Source: JBMNPT01 sp050943735
Lineage (GTDB): Bacteria; Bacillota; Clostridia; Oscillospirales; RGIG577
Direction: 5' to 3'
DNA: 64,000 nucleotides
Assembly (NCBI GenBank): GCA_050943735.1
Contig: JBMNPT010000002.1
Location: 186,001-250,000, forward strand
Under the pieces are notes generated by a model. The model was not told the DNA's origin and made no database searches. It saw nothing but the letters and a program-made list of their open reading frames with translations. The position numbers and the translations under genes were made by a program. Positions 1 through 10,000 of this stretch are shown one piece after another; positions within the stretch are counted from its first letter, which is position 1, and each line of letters begins with the position of its first letter.

Positions 1-2
1 TG

Positions 3-1043
3 GGAAAATCCCGGATTCTGGAAGCCATTATGAGTCTGCGGGATGTGGTCCTGGGGCACACCGACCGATTGGGTGGGGTTTCCTTTACAGTGGAATTTTC
101 CACCGGCACCTCCTCGTACCGATGGAAATGCCGGTTTGAGGCTCTGCATCGCCCCAATTTAAAGTCCCGCCACGCACGGCAGCTCTATCCCACTTGGGAA
201 ATGCTGGGGGTTCCTCTCCGCCCTGCTATTGTAGAAGAACAGCTGGTACAGGGAAGCGAAGAGATTTTCCGCCGGGATGTCGACGGCTGCTACTTCCAAG
301 GGAAACTGCTTCCCCGGCCCAATCCCTATCGCAGTATGTTAGAACTATTTTCTTCTGAACCAGTTCTCAAAGAGGTGCGGGATAGTTTTCTCAGCATTTT
401 CCTGATGGAATTCACCAGCGACATGAATGTGCTGGTGGATGCTTCTCTGGCCAAATTGTACGAAGAGCGAAACAGTGCGGAGGATGAACGCCAAATCATC
501 ACCTCCAATGCCCCTCTGATTGCCAAGCTGGCCTACTATTCCAAAGCCCGCCCAGAAAAATTCCAGCGAATCCGGCAAAAATTCATAGATGTTTTCCCAC
601 AGGTGGAGGATCTGTGCTTCCGCGAGGTCACTGACTCCCGGTTTTACATTCTGCATCTGAAAGAACGGGGAACCGACTATATTCCGCAGGGAAATTTCTC
701 TTCCGGCATGTTCAAGACCCTGCTGTTCCTCACCCAGCTCTCCATGCTGGAAGGCAGCTGTGTAGTCCTCATCGATGAAATCGAGAACAGCCTGGGACTC
801 AACTGCATTGATATCCTGACCGATGAGCTGGCTGAAGTGGAATGTGATGACCAGTTTTTCATCACCAGCCACCACCCCTACATCATCAACAACATCGATA
901 TGGAATATTGGCGGGTGGTCAATCGCAAAGGCTCCGCTGTCAGCGTCAAAACTGCCAAAGACCTGCACATGGGTGATTCCAGTCACGAGGCATTTTTCCA
1001 GCTGATCAACTCCGCCGGATATCGGAAGGGGATCGAACTATGA
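3..1043 (+). CDS. ABC/AAA-type ATPase, 5'-truncated (candidate defence ATPase)
   Basis: The gene is cut by the left edge of the window. The frame is open from base 3 and its first codons read GKSRILEAI, the end of a Walker A loop, so the true start lies upstream. Visible further on are an ABC-signature-like SSGMFKTLL, a Walker B segment LIDEIENSLG about 250 codons in, and a switch-like ITSHHP about 280 codons in. This order is typical of the AAA_15/AAA_21 and OLD-type ATPases found in phage-defence and overcoming-lysogeny systems. The stop overlaps the start of the next gene by 4 bases (ATGA), so the two are translationally coupled. It is probably the ATP-driven sensor or regulator of the adjacent Toprim-like protein. 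The family is well supported; the defence role is inferred from the pairing. Confidence 0.75.
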   Translation, partial: GKSRILEAIMSLRDVVLGHTDRLGGVSFTVEFSTGTSSYRWKCRFEALHRPNLKSRHARQLYPTWEMLGVPLRPAIVEEQLVQGSEEIFRRDVDGCYFQGKLLPRPNPYRSMLELFSSEPVLKEVRDSFLSIFLMEFTSDMNVLVDASLAKLYEERNSAEDERQIITSNAPLIAKLAYYSKARPEKFQRIRQKFIDVFPQVEDLCFREVTDSRFYILHLKERGTDYIPQGNFSSGMFKTLLFLTQLSMLEGSCVVLIDEIENSLGLNCIDILTDELAEVECDDQFFITSHHPYIINNIDMEYWRVVNRKGSAVSVKTAKDLHMGDSSHEAFFQLINSAGYRKGIEL

Positions 1044-1792
1044 ACCTGTACATGCTGGTGGAAGGCCGCCGTACCGAAGTAGCGGTCTACCCCGCCTGGC
1101 TGCAGCATGAGCTGCCCTTTTTGCGCCAGGTGGACTATCCCTTTCAAGCCCGGCAGAACTGCTTTTATGTGGTTTCCGGTTTTGGCTACCCCAATCTGCT
1201 TCACCACATAGCCAACTGCGTACGAGAGGTCAATCGCTATAAACAGTATGACTATCTGGTCATCTGCCTGGACAGTGACAATCTGGAGGTGCGGGACCGC
1301 ATCATTGAAATCGAAAATCTGCTGGACAAAGAACACCTTTGGCCCAAACGGGCACAGATCCGGGTACTGGTACAAAAAAAGTGTATTGAAACCTGGTTTC
1401 TGGGCAATCGTGCTTTACAGCAGGTGGAACCCACTGCACAATTGCTGCCCTATTGGAATGCCTACAATGTCTTTGAACGAGATCCCGAACGTATGGAAAA
1501 ACCCATCCACTATCGGGGCAGCATTGGTGATTTCCACTGTCACTATCTCATTCACTTGCTGGAGGCACATGGAATACGCTATTCCAAACGCCAACCTGGC
1601 GCAGTATGCACACCGGAATACATAGAACAATTGCGCCTGCGTACCCGAGAAACCCGTCATTTACGTACACTACGAAACTTCTTCGACTTTTGCGACCAAT
1701 TGCGAGAGGAATACACCCTATGGAAAGAGGCCCAGGACGCACTGGAAGAAGATCAGCTGGAAACCGTAATTGCCGAACAGCGACCTTGTTAA
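1040..1792 (+). CDS. Toprim-like / RloB-DUF4276-like effector protein
   Basis: The product has 250 residues. The N-terminal strand LVEGRRTE supplies a conserved Glu (E8), and VICLDSDN near residues 74-81 supplies a DxD pair (D78, D80). Glu followed by DxD is the metal-binding layout of Toprim nucleases and of DUF4276/RloB-like proteins. A later CIETWF segment (residues 115-120) resembles the 'P/C-x-E-x-W' stretch of those families. The second half is basic and helical without a domain I can name. The gene overlaps the upstream ATPase by 4 bases and ends before a terminator, making a closed ATPase-effector pair like OLD/Toprim, RloA/RloB or PARIS AriA/AriB. It is probably a nuclease effector released or activated by the ATPase. 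Exact family membership is not certain. Confidence 0.55.
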   Translation: MNLYMLVEGRRTEVAVYPAWLQHELPFLRQVDYPFQARQNCFYVVSGFGYPNLLHHIANCVREVNRYKQYDYLVICLDSDNLEVRDRIIEIENLLDKEHLWPKRAQIRVLVQKKCIETWFLGNRALQQVEPTAQLLPYWNAYNVFERDPERMEKPIHYRGSIGDFHCHYLIHLLEAHGIRYSKRQPGAVCTPEYIEQLRLRTRETRHLRTLRNFFDFCDQLREEYTLWKEAQDALEEDQLETVIAEQRPC

Positions 1793-1813
1793 ATTGCTGC
1801 TTGCCTTAAAACA

Positions 1814-1850
1814 AAAAAGCCCTTTGCTTAAAGCAAAGGGCTTTTCTTTT
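1814..1850. terminator. Bidirectional terminator between Toprim-like gene and tuf
   Basis: A perfect stem (AAGCCCTTTGCT pairing with AGCAAAGGGCTT around a 3-base loop) is flanked by A-rich sequence on the left and T-rich sequence on the right. It can therefore end transcription of the convergent plus-strand pair and of tuf. Confidence 0.85.
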
Positions 1851-1863
1851 TAGGTCAGAAGAA

Positions 1864-3069
1864 TTACTTATCTTCCACAGCGGTAACAGCACCGGAACCA
1901 ACGGTTCTGCCGCCTTCACGGATAGCGAAACGCAGACCTACTTCGATAGCGATAGGAGTGATCAGTTCCACGTCCATGGATACGTTATCGCCAGGCATGC
2001 ACATCTCAGTGCCTTCGGGCAGAGTGATCACGCCGGTAACGTCAGTGGTTCTGAAGTAGAACTGGGGTCTGTAGTTGTTGAAGAAAGGAGTGTGACGGCC
2101 GCCTTCTTCCTTGGTCAGCACGTACACCTGGCCAGAGAACTTGGTGTGGGGATGAATGGTGCCGGGCTTAGCCAGAACCTGTCCTCTTTCGATTTCATTT
2201 CTCTGGATGCCTCTCAGCAGAGCGCCGATGTTGTCACCAGCTTCTGCGTAATCCAGCAGCTTACGGAACATTTCGATACCGGTAACAACAGTGCTTCTCT
2301 TCTCGTCAGACAGACCAACGATTTCCACAGTGTCGTTCAGCTTCAGCTGGCCTCTTTCCACTCTACCGGTAGCAACGGTACCACGACCGGTAATGGTGAA
2401 CACGTCCTCCACAGGCATCAGGAAGGGCAGATCAGCCTTTCTTTCGGGAGTGGGGATGTAGCTGTCAACAGCATCCATCAGCTCGTGAATGCAAGCGTAC
2501 TCGGGAGCATTGGGATCCTGAGAAGTGCACTCCAAAGCCACCAGAGCAGAACCCTTGATGATGGGGGTGTCGTCGCCGGGGAACTCGTACTCGTTCAGCA
2601 GCTCGCGGATTTCCATTTCCACCAGCTCCAGCAGTTCCTCGTCGTCCACCTGGTCGCACTTGTTCATGAACACTACGATGTAGGGAACGCCTACCTGACG
2701 GGACAGCAGGATGTGCTCTCTGGTCTGGGGCATGGGGCCGTCAGCAGCAGATACAACCAGGATAGCGCCGTCCATCTGAGCAGCACCAGTGATCATGTTC
2801 TTTACATAGTCAGCGTGTCCGGGGCAGTCCACGTGAGCGTAGTGTCTGTTTTCAGTTTCATACTCCACGTGAGCGGTATTGATGGTAATACCTCTTTCTA
2901 TCTCTTCGGGAGCCTTATCGATCATGTCGTAGGCTTCGTACTGAGCCTTACCCTGCATAGCCAGCACCTTGGTGATGGCGGCGGTCAGGGAGGTCTTACC
3001 ATGGTCAACGTGACCGATGGTGCCGATGTTTACGTGGGGTTTATTTCTTTCGAATTTTGCCTTAGCCAT
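1864..3069 (-). CDS. tuf: Elongation factor Tu
   Basis: EF-Tu delivers aminoacyl-tRNA to the ribosomal A site as a GTP complex. The product is 401 residues, close to the usual 394-400. The GTPase motifs GHVDHGKT (G1), DCPGHADY (G3), NKCD (G4) and GSA (G5) are intact. Domains II and III follow, including the GTVATGRVERG stretch. An AGGAGG Shine-Dalgarno lies just before the ATG. The gene closes the str-type cluster behind fusA, with a 104-base gap that carries its own sigma-A-like promoter. It may therefore be transcribed both by readthrough and independently, as is usual for tuf. No unusual residues were noticed. Confidence 0.99.
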   Translation of the reverse strand: MAKAKFERNKPHVNIGTIGHVDHGKTSLTAAITKVLAMQGKAQYEAYDMIDKAPEEIERGITINTAHVEYETENRHYAHVDCPGHADYVKNMITGAAQMDGAILVVSAADGPMPQTREHILLSRQVGVPYIVVFMNKCDQVDDEELLELVEMEIRELLNEYEFPGDDTPIIKGSALVALECTSQDPNAPEYACIHELMDAVDSYIPTPERKADLPFLMPVEDVFTITGRGTVATGRVERGQLKLNDTVEIVGLSDEKRSTVVTGIEMFRKLLDYAEAGDNIGALLRGIQRNEIERGQVLAKPGTIHPHTKFSGQVYVLTKEEGGRHTPFFNNYRPQFYFRTTDVTGVITLPEGTEMCMPGDNVSMDVELITPIAIEVGLRFAIREGGRTVGSGAVTAVEDK

Positions 3070-3118
3070 TCTTGAGATCCTCCTTATATTGTAGATTAGG
3101 AATCATACATATGACACT

Positions 3119-3147
3119 ATTTTATAATGATTTGTGCGAAAAAGCAA
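3119..3147 (-). promoter_or_regulatory. Candidate sigma-A promoter of tuf
   Basis: On the minus strand TTGCTT (3142-3147) and TAAAAT (3119-3124) are separated by exactly 17 bases in the fusA-tuf gap, about 50 bases before the tuf start. Confidence 0.6.
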
Positions 3148-3173
3148 GAACTTCTCTTACATTTTTTGAGGCA

Positions 3174-5255
3174 TTAGCCTTTTTTTGCACGCTCGGAAAT
3201 GATCTTTTCAGCCACGCTCTTGGGCACTTCAGTGAAGTGATCCATCTCCATGGAGTAGGAGGCACGACCCTGGGTAGCGCTACGCAGGTCGGTGGCGTAA
3301 CCAAACATTTCAGACAGCGGCACGAAAGCGTTGATCTCCTGAGCGCCATTGCGGGCTTCCATACCCTGGATCTGGCCACGGCGGGAGTTGATATCGCCGA
3401 TTACGTCGCCCATGTAATCCTCGGGAGTGATCACAACAACCTTCATCACAGGCTCCAGCAGAACCGGGTCTGCCTTCTTCATAGCGCTCTTGAACGCCAT
3501 AGAGCCAGCGATCTTAAATGCCATTTCAGAGGAGTCCACTTCGTGGTAAGAGCCATCGTACAGAGTGACCTTTACGTCCACCACGTTGTAGCCGGCGATT
3601 ACACCAGCCTGCATGGCGCCCTGAATACCAGCGTCAACAGCGGGGATGTATTCCTTGGGAATAGCACCGCCCACCACCTTGTTGATGAATTCGTAACCCT
3701 TGCCGGATTCGTTGGGCTCCACGATGATCTTAACGTGACCATACTGGCCCTTACCGCCGGACTGACGGGCATACTTTTCATCCACATCGGCGCTCTTGCG
3801 GATGGTCTCCTTGTAAGCAACCTGAGGTGCGCCCACGTTGGCTTCCACCTTGAATTCACGCAGCAGACGGTCCACGATGATTTCCAGGTGCAGCTCACCC
3901 ATGCCGGCGATGATGGTCTGACCGGTTTCCTCATCGGTGTAGGTCTTGAAGGTGGGATCTTCTTCCGCCAGCTTGGCCAGCGCGATACCCATCTTCTCCT
4001 GGCCTGCCTTGGTCTTGGGCTCGATGGCCACACGAATTACAGGTTCAGGGAATTCCATGGATTCCAGAATGATGGGATGAGCGGGATCACACAGGGTGTC
4101 ACCAGTGGTGGTATTCTTGAGACCCACCGCAGCGGCAATGTCGCCTGCGTATACCATGTCCACATCTTCTCTGTGGTTTGCGTGAATCTGCACAATACGG
4201 CCCATTCTCTCCTTCTGATCCTTTACGGAGTTCAGAACGGAAGTACCGGCAGCCACGGTACCAGAGTACACGCGGAAGAAAGCCAGCTTGCCCACAAATG
4301 GGTCAGTGGCGATCTTGAACGCCAGAGCTGCAAAGGGCTCGTCATCGGAAGAAGGTCTCTCTTCTTCTTCTTCGGTATCGGGATTCACACCCTTGATGGC
4401 TTCGATATCGGTGGGAGCAGGCATATAGGCAACCACAGCGTCCAGCAGGTTCTGCACGCCCTTGTTGCGGTATGCGGTGCCACAGCACACCGGAACCATC
4501 TCATTGGCAATGGTAGCCTTACGGATGGCAGCATGGATTTCGTCCAGGGTGAAGTCTTCGCCTTCCAGATACTTCATCATCAGGTCGTCGTCGGTTTCGG
4601 CTACGGCCTCCAGCAGAGCGTGATGATACTCCTCTGCCTTTTCCTTCATATCATCGGGGATTTCTTCCACTCTCTCGTCCTTACCCAGCTCATCGTAGTA
4701 TACATAGGCCTTCATTTCAATCAGGTCAATCAGACCCTTGAAGGTATCTTCTGCACCGATGGGCAGCTGAATCGGAACAGCGTTGCAGTGCAGTCTGTCC
4801 TTCATCATCTGGACCACGTTGTAGAAATCAGCGCCCATGATGTCCATCTTGTTGACGAACGCCATTCTGGGCACGCGGTAGTTATCGGCCTGACGCCACA
4901 CAGTTTCAGACTGAGGCTCCACACCACCCTTCGCGCAGAAGACGGTCACACTGCCGTCCAGTACGCGGAGAGAACGTTCTACTTCCACCGTAAAGTCCAC
5001 GTGTCCGGGAGTGTCAATGATGTTGATGCGGTGGCCCTTCCAGAAACAGGTGGTAGCAGCAGAAGTGATGGTAATACCTCTCTCCTGCTCCTGAACCATC
5101 CAGTCCATGGTGGCGCCGCCATCATGAGTTTCACCGATCTTGTGGTTCTTACCGGTGTAGAACAGAATACGTTCTGTGGTAGTGGTTTTACCTGCGTCAA
5201 TGTGGGCCATTATACCAATATTTCTATATTTATCCAGGGGATATTCTCTTGGCAT
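3174..5255 (-). CDS. fusA: Elongation factor G
   Basis: EF-G is the translocation GTPase. The product has 693 residues, the usual length. G1 is AHIDAGKTT, G3 is DTPGHVDF and G4 is NKMD; domains II-V follow and end in the conserved domain V helix. I start at the ATG that gives MPREYPLDKY because an AAAGGAG ribosome binding site sits 8 bases upstream; a start 9 codons earlier lacks one. A short acidic run (TEEEEE) lies in the G domain, a region that varies between lineages. The gene sits 73 bases downstream of rpsG and upstream of tuf in the classical str order. It is the normal housekeeping copy. Confidence 0.98.
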   Translation of the reverse strand: MPREYPLDKYRNIGIMAHIDAGKTTTTERILFYTGKNHKIGETHDGGATMDWMVQEQERGITITSAATTCFWKGHRINIIDTPGHVDFTVEVERSLRVLDGSVTVFCAKGGVEPQSETVWRQADNYRVPRMAFVNKMDIMGADFYNVVQMMKDRLHCNAVPIQLPIGAEDTFKGLIDLIEMKAYVYYDELGKDERVEEIPDDMKEKAEEYHHALLEAVAETDDDLMMKYLEGEDFTLDEIHAAIRKATIANEMVPVCCGTAYRNKGVQNLLDAVVAYMPAPTDIEAIKGVNPDTEEEEERPSSDDEPFAALAFKIATDPFVGKLAFFRVYSGTVAAGTSVLNSVKDQKERMGRIVQIHANHREDVDMVYAGDIAAAVGLKNTTTGDTLCDPAHPIILESMEFPEPVIRVAIEPKTKAGQEKMGIALAKLAEEDPTFKTYTDEETGQTIIAGMGELHLEIIVDRLLREFKVEANVGAPQVAYKETIRKSADVDEKYARQSGGKGQYGHVKIIVEPNESGKGYEFINKVVGGAIPKEYIPAVDAGIQGAMQAGVIAGYNVVDVKVTLYDGSYHEVDSSEMAFKIAGSMAFKSAMKKADPVLLEPVMKVVVITPEDYMGDVIGDINSRRGQIQGMEARNGAQEINAFVPLSEMFGYATDLRSATQGRASYSMEMDHFTEVPKSVAEKIISERAKKG

Positions 5256-5328
5256 AAATCTGCTCCTTTCATCGTATCGCATTGGATCCCGCGCGGCATA
5301 TCACGCCGCATCCGGCAGGATCAGCGGA

Positions 5329-5799
5329 TCAATATCTGTAGTGCGCGAAGGCTCTGTTAGCCTCGGCCATCTTGTGGGTATCTTCCTTCTTCTTCACAGA
5401 AGCACCCTGGTTGTTGATCGCGTCGCAGATCTCATTGGCCAGTCTTTCGCGCATGGTGCGCTCGTTTCTCTTTCTGGAGTACTCGGTGATCCAGCGCAGA
5501 CCCAGGGTCTGTCTTCTCTCCGGCCGCACCTCCATGGGCACCTGGTAGGTAGCGCCGCCGATTCTGCGGGCCTTTACCTCCAACAGGGGCATGATGTTCT
5601 CCATCGCTTCTTCAAACACTTCCAAAGCGGGTCTGCCAGTTTTTTCAGCAACAATGCCAAAAGCATCGTACACGATCTTCTGCGCCACACCCTTTTTACC
5701 GTCCAGCATGATGTTGTTGATCAGACGGGTGACCAGCTTGCTGTTGTACATGGGATCGGGCAGTACGTCTCTCTTGGGTACATTACCTCTTCTAGGCAT
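5329..5799 (-). CDS. rpsG: 30S ribosomal protein S7
   Basis: S7 nucleates assembly of the 3' domain of 16S rRNA and contacts E-site tRNA. The product is 156 residues starting MPRRGNVPKRDV; that ATG is preceded by AAGGAGG at good spacing, whereas a start 8 codons upstream is not. The family motifs PDPMYNSKLVTRLINNIM and GGATYQVPMEVR are present, and the C-terminus ends in AFAHYRY. It lies between rpsL (205-base gap) and fusA (73-base gap). In E. coli S7 represses its operon by binding the S12-S7 intergenic RNA, and the long leader here could play a similar part, which is inference. Confidence 0.98.
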   Translation of the reverse strand: MPRRGNVPKRDVLPDPMYNSKLVTRLINNIMLDGKKGVAQKIVYDAFGIVAEKTGRPALEVFEEAMENIMPLLEVKARRIGGATYQVPMEVRPERRQTLGLRWITEYSRKRNERTMRERLANEICDAINNQGASVKKKEDTHKMAEANRAFAHYRY

Positions 5800-6004
5800 T
5801 TTACTTCCCTCCTTCTTAATCACGAGATATCATAGGTACTCGAAAATGTGTGTGCCGGTTGCCCGGCGATTTCCGTTACGTATGCACTAGAAGTCCGTAG
5901 AATCTAAGTTATTTCACCTATATCTAAACTTCCATAGTTCGCAATACGCGAGTGGGGCGCACTTGGCGCCTGGAAACTGTCACTCTCTTTTTGTCAGCCT
6001 GGAA
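5800..6004 (-). other. rpsL-rpsG intergenic leader (205 bases)
   Basis: This unusually long gap within the str operon contains self-complementary segments (GGCGCCAAGTGCGCC and GCCGGGCAACCGGC on the minus strand) before the rpsG ribosome binding site. No ORF is evident. It could be a ribosomal-protein autoregulatory leader, but I recognise no known class. Confidence 0.35.
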
Positions 6005-6424
6005 TTACTTGCCAGCCTTGGGCCGCTTGGCACCGTACTTGCTGCGGGCCTGCATTCTCTTGGCAACGCCCTGAGCATCCAAAGTACCGCGGATGATGTG
6101 ATAACGCACACCAGGCAGGTCCTTGACTCTGCCGCCACGGATCAGAACCACGCTGTGCTCCTGCAGGTTGTGGCCGATGCCGGGGATGTATCCGGTGACT
6201 TCGATGTCGTTGGTCAGCTTCACTCTGGCGATCTTTCTCAGTGCAGAGTTGGGCTTCTTGGGGGTCATGGTCTTCACAGCGGTGCAGACACCTCTCTTTT
6301 GGGGAGAGCTCTGATTGGTCTGCTTGCTCTTCAGAGAATTCTTACCCTTCTGCAGAGCGGGAGCGGTGGACTTCTTCACCACGGTCTCTCTGCCCTTTCT
6401 TACTAACTGGTTCAAAGTAGGCAT
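6005..6424 (-). CDS. rpsL: 30S ribosomal protein S12
   Basis: S12 lies at the decoding centre. The product has 139 residues, starting MPTLNQLVRKGRE. It has the extended N-terminal region common in Firmicutes before SPQKRGVCTAVKTMTPKKPNS. The streptomycin-resistance hot spots carry the wild-type lysines (TPKKPNS and GRVKDLPG), so the sequence predicts a streptomycin-sensitive ribosome. It is the second gene of the str transcript, 54 bases after the L7Ae-like gene. A TTTCCTCC complement upstream provides a strong ribosome binding site. Confidence 0.99.
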   Translation of the reverse strand: MPTLNQLVRKGRETVVKKSTAPALQKGKNSLKSKQTNQSSPQKRGVCTAVKTMTPKKPNSALRKIARVKLTNDIEVTGYIPGIGHNLQEHSVVLIRGGRVKDLPGVRYHIIRGTLDAQGVAKRMQARSKYGAKRPKAGK

Positions 6425-6478
6425 GGAACAGTTTCCTCCTTTCGTTGAAGTGATATTTTGTATTCAAAAAAGCCTGGC

Positions 6479-6742
6479 TCACTGGCCCGGCCCTTTTGGC
6501 TCATGGAGCAGAACCACCACAGCGGCTTTCACATCAATACCGCAGGCATGACCCAGCTGTTCCCGGGTATACTCCTGACAGACAGGGACTGTCTGACTTC
6601 GGCAAAGCTGCAAAAACAGCTTCTGGATTTCTGCGTCTGCATCACAGGCGATGCAGCACTGCGCGGCCCGGCCATCCTCAATGGCCTTCCGGCACTGTTT
6701 CACCCCCACCACCTTGTGAGGGGTCTGGAATTTTGCAAGCAT
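6479..6742 (-). CDS. L7Ae/L30e-family ribosomal protein (YbxF/RplGB-like)
   Basis: This is an 87-residue protein of the L7Ae/L30e/S12e/Gadd45 fold, which binds kink-turn RNA. Visible features are VVGVKQCRKAIEDGRAAQC near the N-terminus, a central CIACDADAEI segment, and a C-terminal GHACGIDVKAAVVVLL that matches the 'LG.A.GI...A....' family signature. I start at MLAKFQTPHK because AAGGAG lies 8 bases upstream. A gene of this family precedes rpsL in Bacillus and many Clostridia (rpoB-rpoC-ybxF-rpsL), which agrees with its position here. The promoter at 6823-6852 makes it the first gene of the str transcript. Confidence 0.85.
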   Translation of the reverse strand: MLAKFQTPHKVVGVKQCRKAIEDGRAAQCCIACDADAEIQKLFLQLCRSQTVPVCQEYTREQLGHACGIDVKAAVVVLLHEPKGPGQ

Positions 6743-6822
6743 CACGATCTCCTTATCCCACTGGTATAAAGATGTGGAAATCCCTACAGAATTCCCCAAA
6801 ATCATCTTGCACATTCCTGTTT

Positions 6823-6852
6823 ATCTTACCATTTCTTCCGGGGTGCTGTCAA
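6823..6852 (-). promoter_or_regulatory. Sigma-A promoter of the str operon
   Basis: On the minus strand a perfect TTGACA (6847-6852) is followed after 18 bases by TAAGAT (6823-6828). It lies downstream of the rpoC terminator and 80 bases before the L7Ae-like gene. Confidence 0.75.
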
Positions 6853-6987
6853 GTTATCTCCCGCAAATACTCTCACAACTTTACTTCGTTCCCAGCCTGT
6901 CAAACTGGCTATTTTGCCTGCTTCCCAGCCGCTTACAAGCGCCACTCTCTCAGTTTGCCCTCCAGAGCGGGAGATATTCCCATCCAT

Positions 6988-7018
6988 ATAAAAAAGGAGA
7001 GCCCGCAGGCTCCCCTTT
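6988..7018 (-). terminator. rpoC terminator
   Basis: On the minus strand an 11-bp stem with one G-U pair (AAAGGGGAGCC / GGCTCTCCTTT, loop TGCG) is followed by a run of six T. It separates the rpoBC transcript from the str transcript. Confidence 0.85.
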
Positions 7019-7034
7019 TCCATGTGGCTTTGGA

Positions 7035-10000
7035 TTATTCTTCGTCCGCCGCCACGTCGTATTCGGTATTGTAGCAATTCATGCCGGTACCGGCGGGAAT
7101 CAGCTTGCCGATGATGACATTTTCCTTGAGGCCCAGCAGCGGGTCCACCTTGCCCTTGATGGCAGCGTCGGTGAGCACCCGGGTGGTCTCCTGGAAGGAG
7201 GCCGCAGACAGGAAGGAATCGGTGGCCAGAGATGCCTTGGTGATACCCAGCAGCACCGGGGAAACCACCGCATCCCGCAGAGAGGGATCGTTCTCCTCCT
7301 CGCGCCGACGGGCAACCTTGGCATTGGCGTCATCCAGCTCGTGCTGGTCGATGTTGGCTCCCAGCAGCAGATCGGTATCGCCCGGATCTTCCACCCGCAG
7401 CTTGCGCATCATCTGGCGCACAATGACTTCGATGTGCTTGTCGTTGATATCCACGCCCTGCAGACGGTATACCTTCTGTACTTCCTTGATCAGGTAATTC
7501 TGCACCGCCTGTGCGTTCTTGATCTTGAGAATATCGTGGGGATTGACAGAACCTTCGGTCATCTCGTCGCCCACTTCAATGCGCTGGCCATCCATCACCT
7601 TCACGCGGAAGCCATAGGGAATGGGATATTCCCGAGTTTCGCCGGTGTCGGGGTTGGTCACCAAAATGTGACGGGTCTTCTTCACGTCCTGAATCTTCAC
7701 GATACCGTCAATCTCGCACAGCATGGCCAGATGCTTGGGTTTACGGGCTTCGAACAGCTCTTCCACTCGAGGCAGACCCTGAGTGATGTCGCTGCCGGCC
7801 ACACCGCCGGTATGGAAGGTACGCATGGTCAACTGGGTACCAGGCTCACCGATGGACTGAGCGGCGATGATACCCACCGCTTCGCCGATGCTCACCGGCT
7901 CACCGCTGGCCAGGTTGCTGCCGTAGCAGTGTGCGCAGATGCCATAGCGGCTCTTGCAGCCCAGAATGCTGCGGATTTCCAGACGGGTGATACCCGCTTT
8001 GATGATCTTGTCGGCGTCGGCGTCGTTCATCATCTTGGTCTTGGGCACCAGCAGCTCGCCTGTTTCGGGATGGTATACATCCTGACAGGGATAGCGGCCC
8101 ACCAGACGATCGTGCATGGGCTCGATCATCTCGTTGCCCTCCTTGATGTCCTCTACCATGATGCCATGTTCAGCACCGCAGTCCTCTTCCCGGATGATCA
8201 CGTCCTGAGAAACGTCTACCAGACGACGGGTCAAATAACCCGAGTCAGCGGTACGCAGAGCGGTATCGGCCAGACCCTTACGGGCGCCTCTGGCGGAGGT
8301 GAAGTACTCCAAGATGTTCAGGCCTTCACGGAAGTTGGCACGAATGGGAATTTCAATGGTACGGCCGGAGGCATTGGCCATCAGACCTCTCATGCCGGCC
8401 AGCTGACGGATCTGGTTGATGGAGCCACGGGCACCGGAGTTGGCCATCATGTAGATGGGGTTGAACTCGCTCAGGTTATCGGTCAGCGCCTGGGTCACAT
8501 CCTTGGTGGTCTTATCCCAGATGTCAATGACCAGTCCGTAACGTTCTTCGTCGGAGATGAGACCACGACGGTACTGACGGGTGATCACTGCCACCTGTTT
8601 TTCCGCGTCTGCAATCAGCTGCTTCTTCTGGGGAGGCACCACCATATCGGAAATGGAGATGGTGATGGCGCCCTTGGTAGAATACTTGTAGCCCTGAGCC
8701 TTAATCTGGTCCAGCACCTCAGCAGCCACCGCGTTGCCATGCACCTTGATGCACTTTTCCACAATGCGGCCCAATTCCTTTTTCCGGGTGACAAAAGAGC
8801 ACTCCAGATCAAATGCCTTGGCAGGATCAGAACGGTCCACAAAGCCCAGATCCTGGGGAATGGGATTGTTGAAGATCAACCGGCCCACCGTCACGATGGT
8901 GCCGTCATCCCGGTCGTTTTCAAAGTCATAGTGACGGCCAATCAGACGAGTTTGCTTCACCCCGTCAATCTCTCGGGTCATACGCACCCGGATGGGAGCG
9001 TGCAGACCCACCACGCCGTCGGCATAGGCCATCAGCGCCTCGTCCACATTGGCAAATACCATATCCTCGCCGGGTTCGCCAGGCTTGATGATGGTCAGAT
9101 AGTAGGAACCCAAAATCATATCCTGGGAAGGCACAGTGACAGGGCAGCCATCCTGGGGCTTCAGCAGGTTGTTGGCCGACAGCATGAGGAACCGGGCTTC
9201 CGCCTGGGCCTCAGCGCTCAGCGGCACGTGCACAGCCATCTGGTCGCCGTCAAAGTCGGCGTTAAAAGCGGTACACACCAGCGGATGCAGACGCAGGGCC
9301 TTGCCTTCCACCAGCACCGGCTCAAAGGCCTGAATGCCCAGTCTGTGCAGAGTGGGGGCACGGTTGAGCAGTACGGGGTGTTCCTTGATGACCACTTCCA
9401 GGGCATCCCACACCTCGGTACGTACCCGTTCCACCATCTTCTTGGCACTCTTGATGTTGGAAGCCAGACCGGTTTCCACCAGCCGCTTCATCACAAAGGG
9501 CTTGAACAGCTCCAGTGCCATACCCTTGGGCAGACCGCACTGATAGATTTTCAGCGAAGGACCTACTACGATAACCGAACGGCCGGAGTAGTCCACACGC
9601 TTACCCAACAGGTTCTGACGGAACCGGCCCTGTTTACCCTTGAGCATATCGGACAGGGACTTGAGAGGACGGTTGTTGGGGCCAGTCACCGGACGGCCGC
9701 GGCGGCCGTTGTCGATGAGGGCGTCCACTGCCTCCTGCAGCATCCGCTTCTCATTGCGCACAATGATGTCCGGTGCGCCCAGATCCAGCAGTCTCTTGAG
9801 TCGGTTGTTCCGGTTGATGACCCGGCGGTACAGATCGTTGAGGTCACTGGTGGCGAAACGTCCGCCATCCAGCTGTACCATAGGACGAATGTCGGGGGGA
9901 ATCACCGGTACCACGTCCAGAATCATCCACTCGGGACGGTTGTGGCTGTTGCGGAAAGATTCCACCACATCCAGCCGCTTGATAATCCGCACCTTTTTCT

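Noticed and set aside
2092..3075. 327-codon open frame antisense to tuf
   Set aside because: It lies wholly opposite a certain gene; its composition (His/Val/Ser-rich, low sense) is that of a mirror frame produced by strong codon bias.
3072..5360. 762-codon open frame antisense to fusA
   Set aside because: Shadow of fusA; no ribosome binding site and no recognisable domain.
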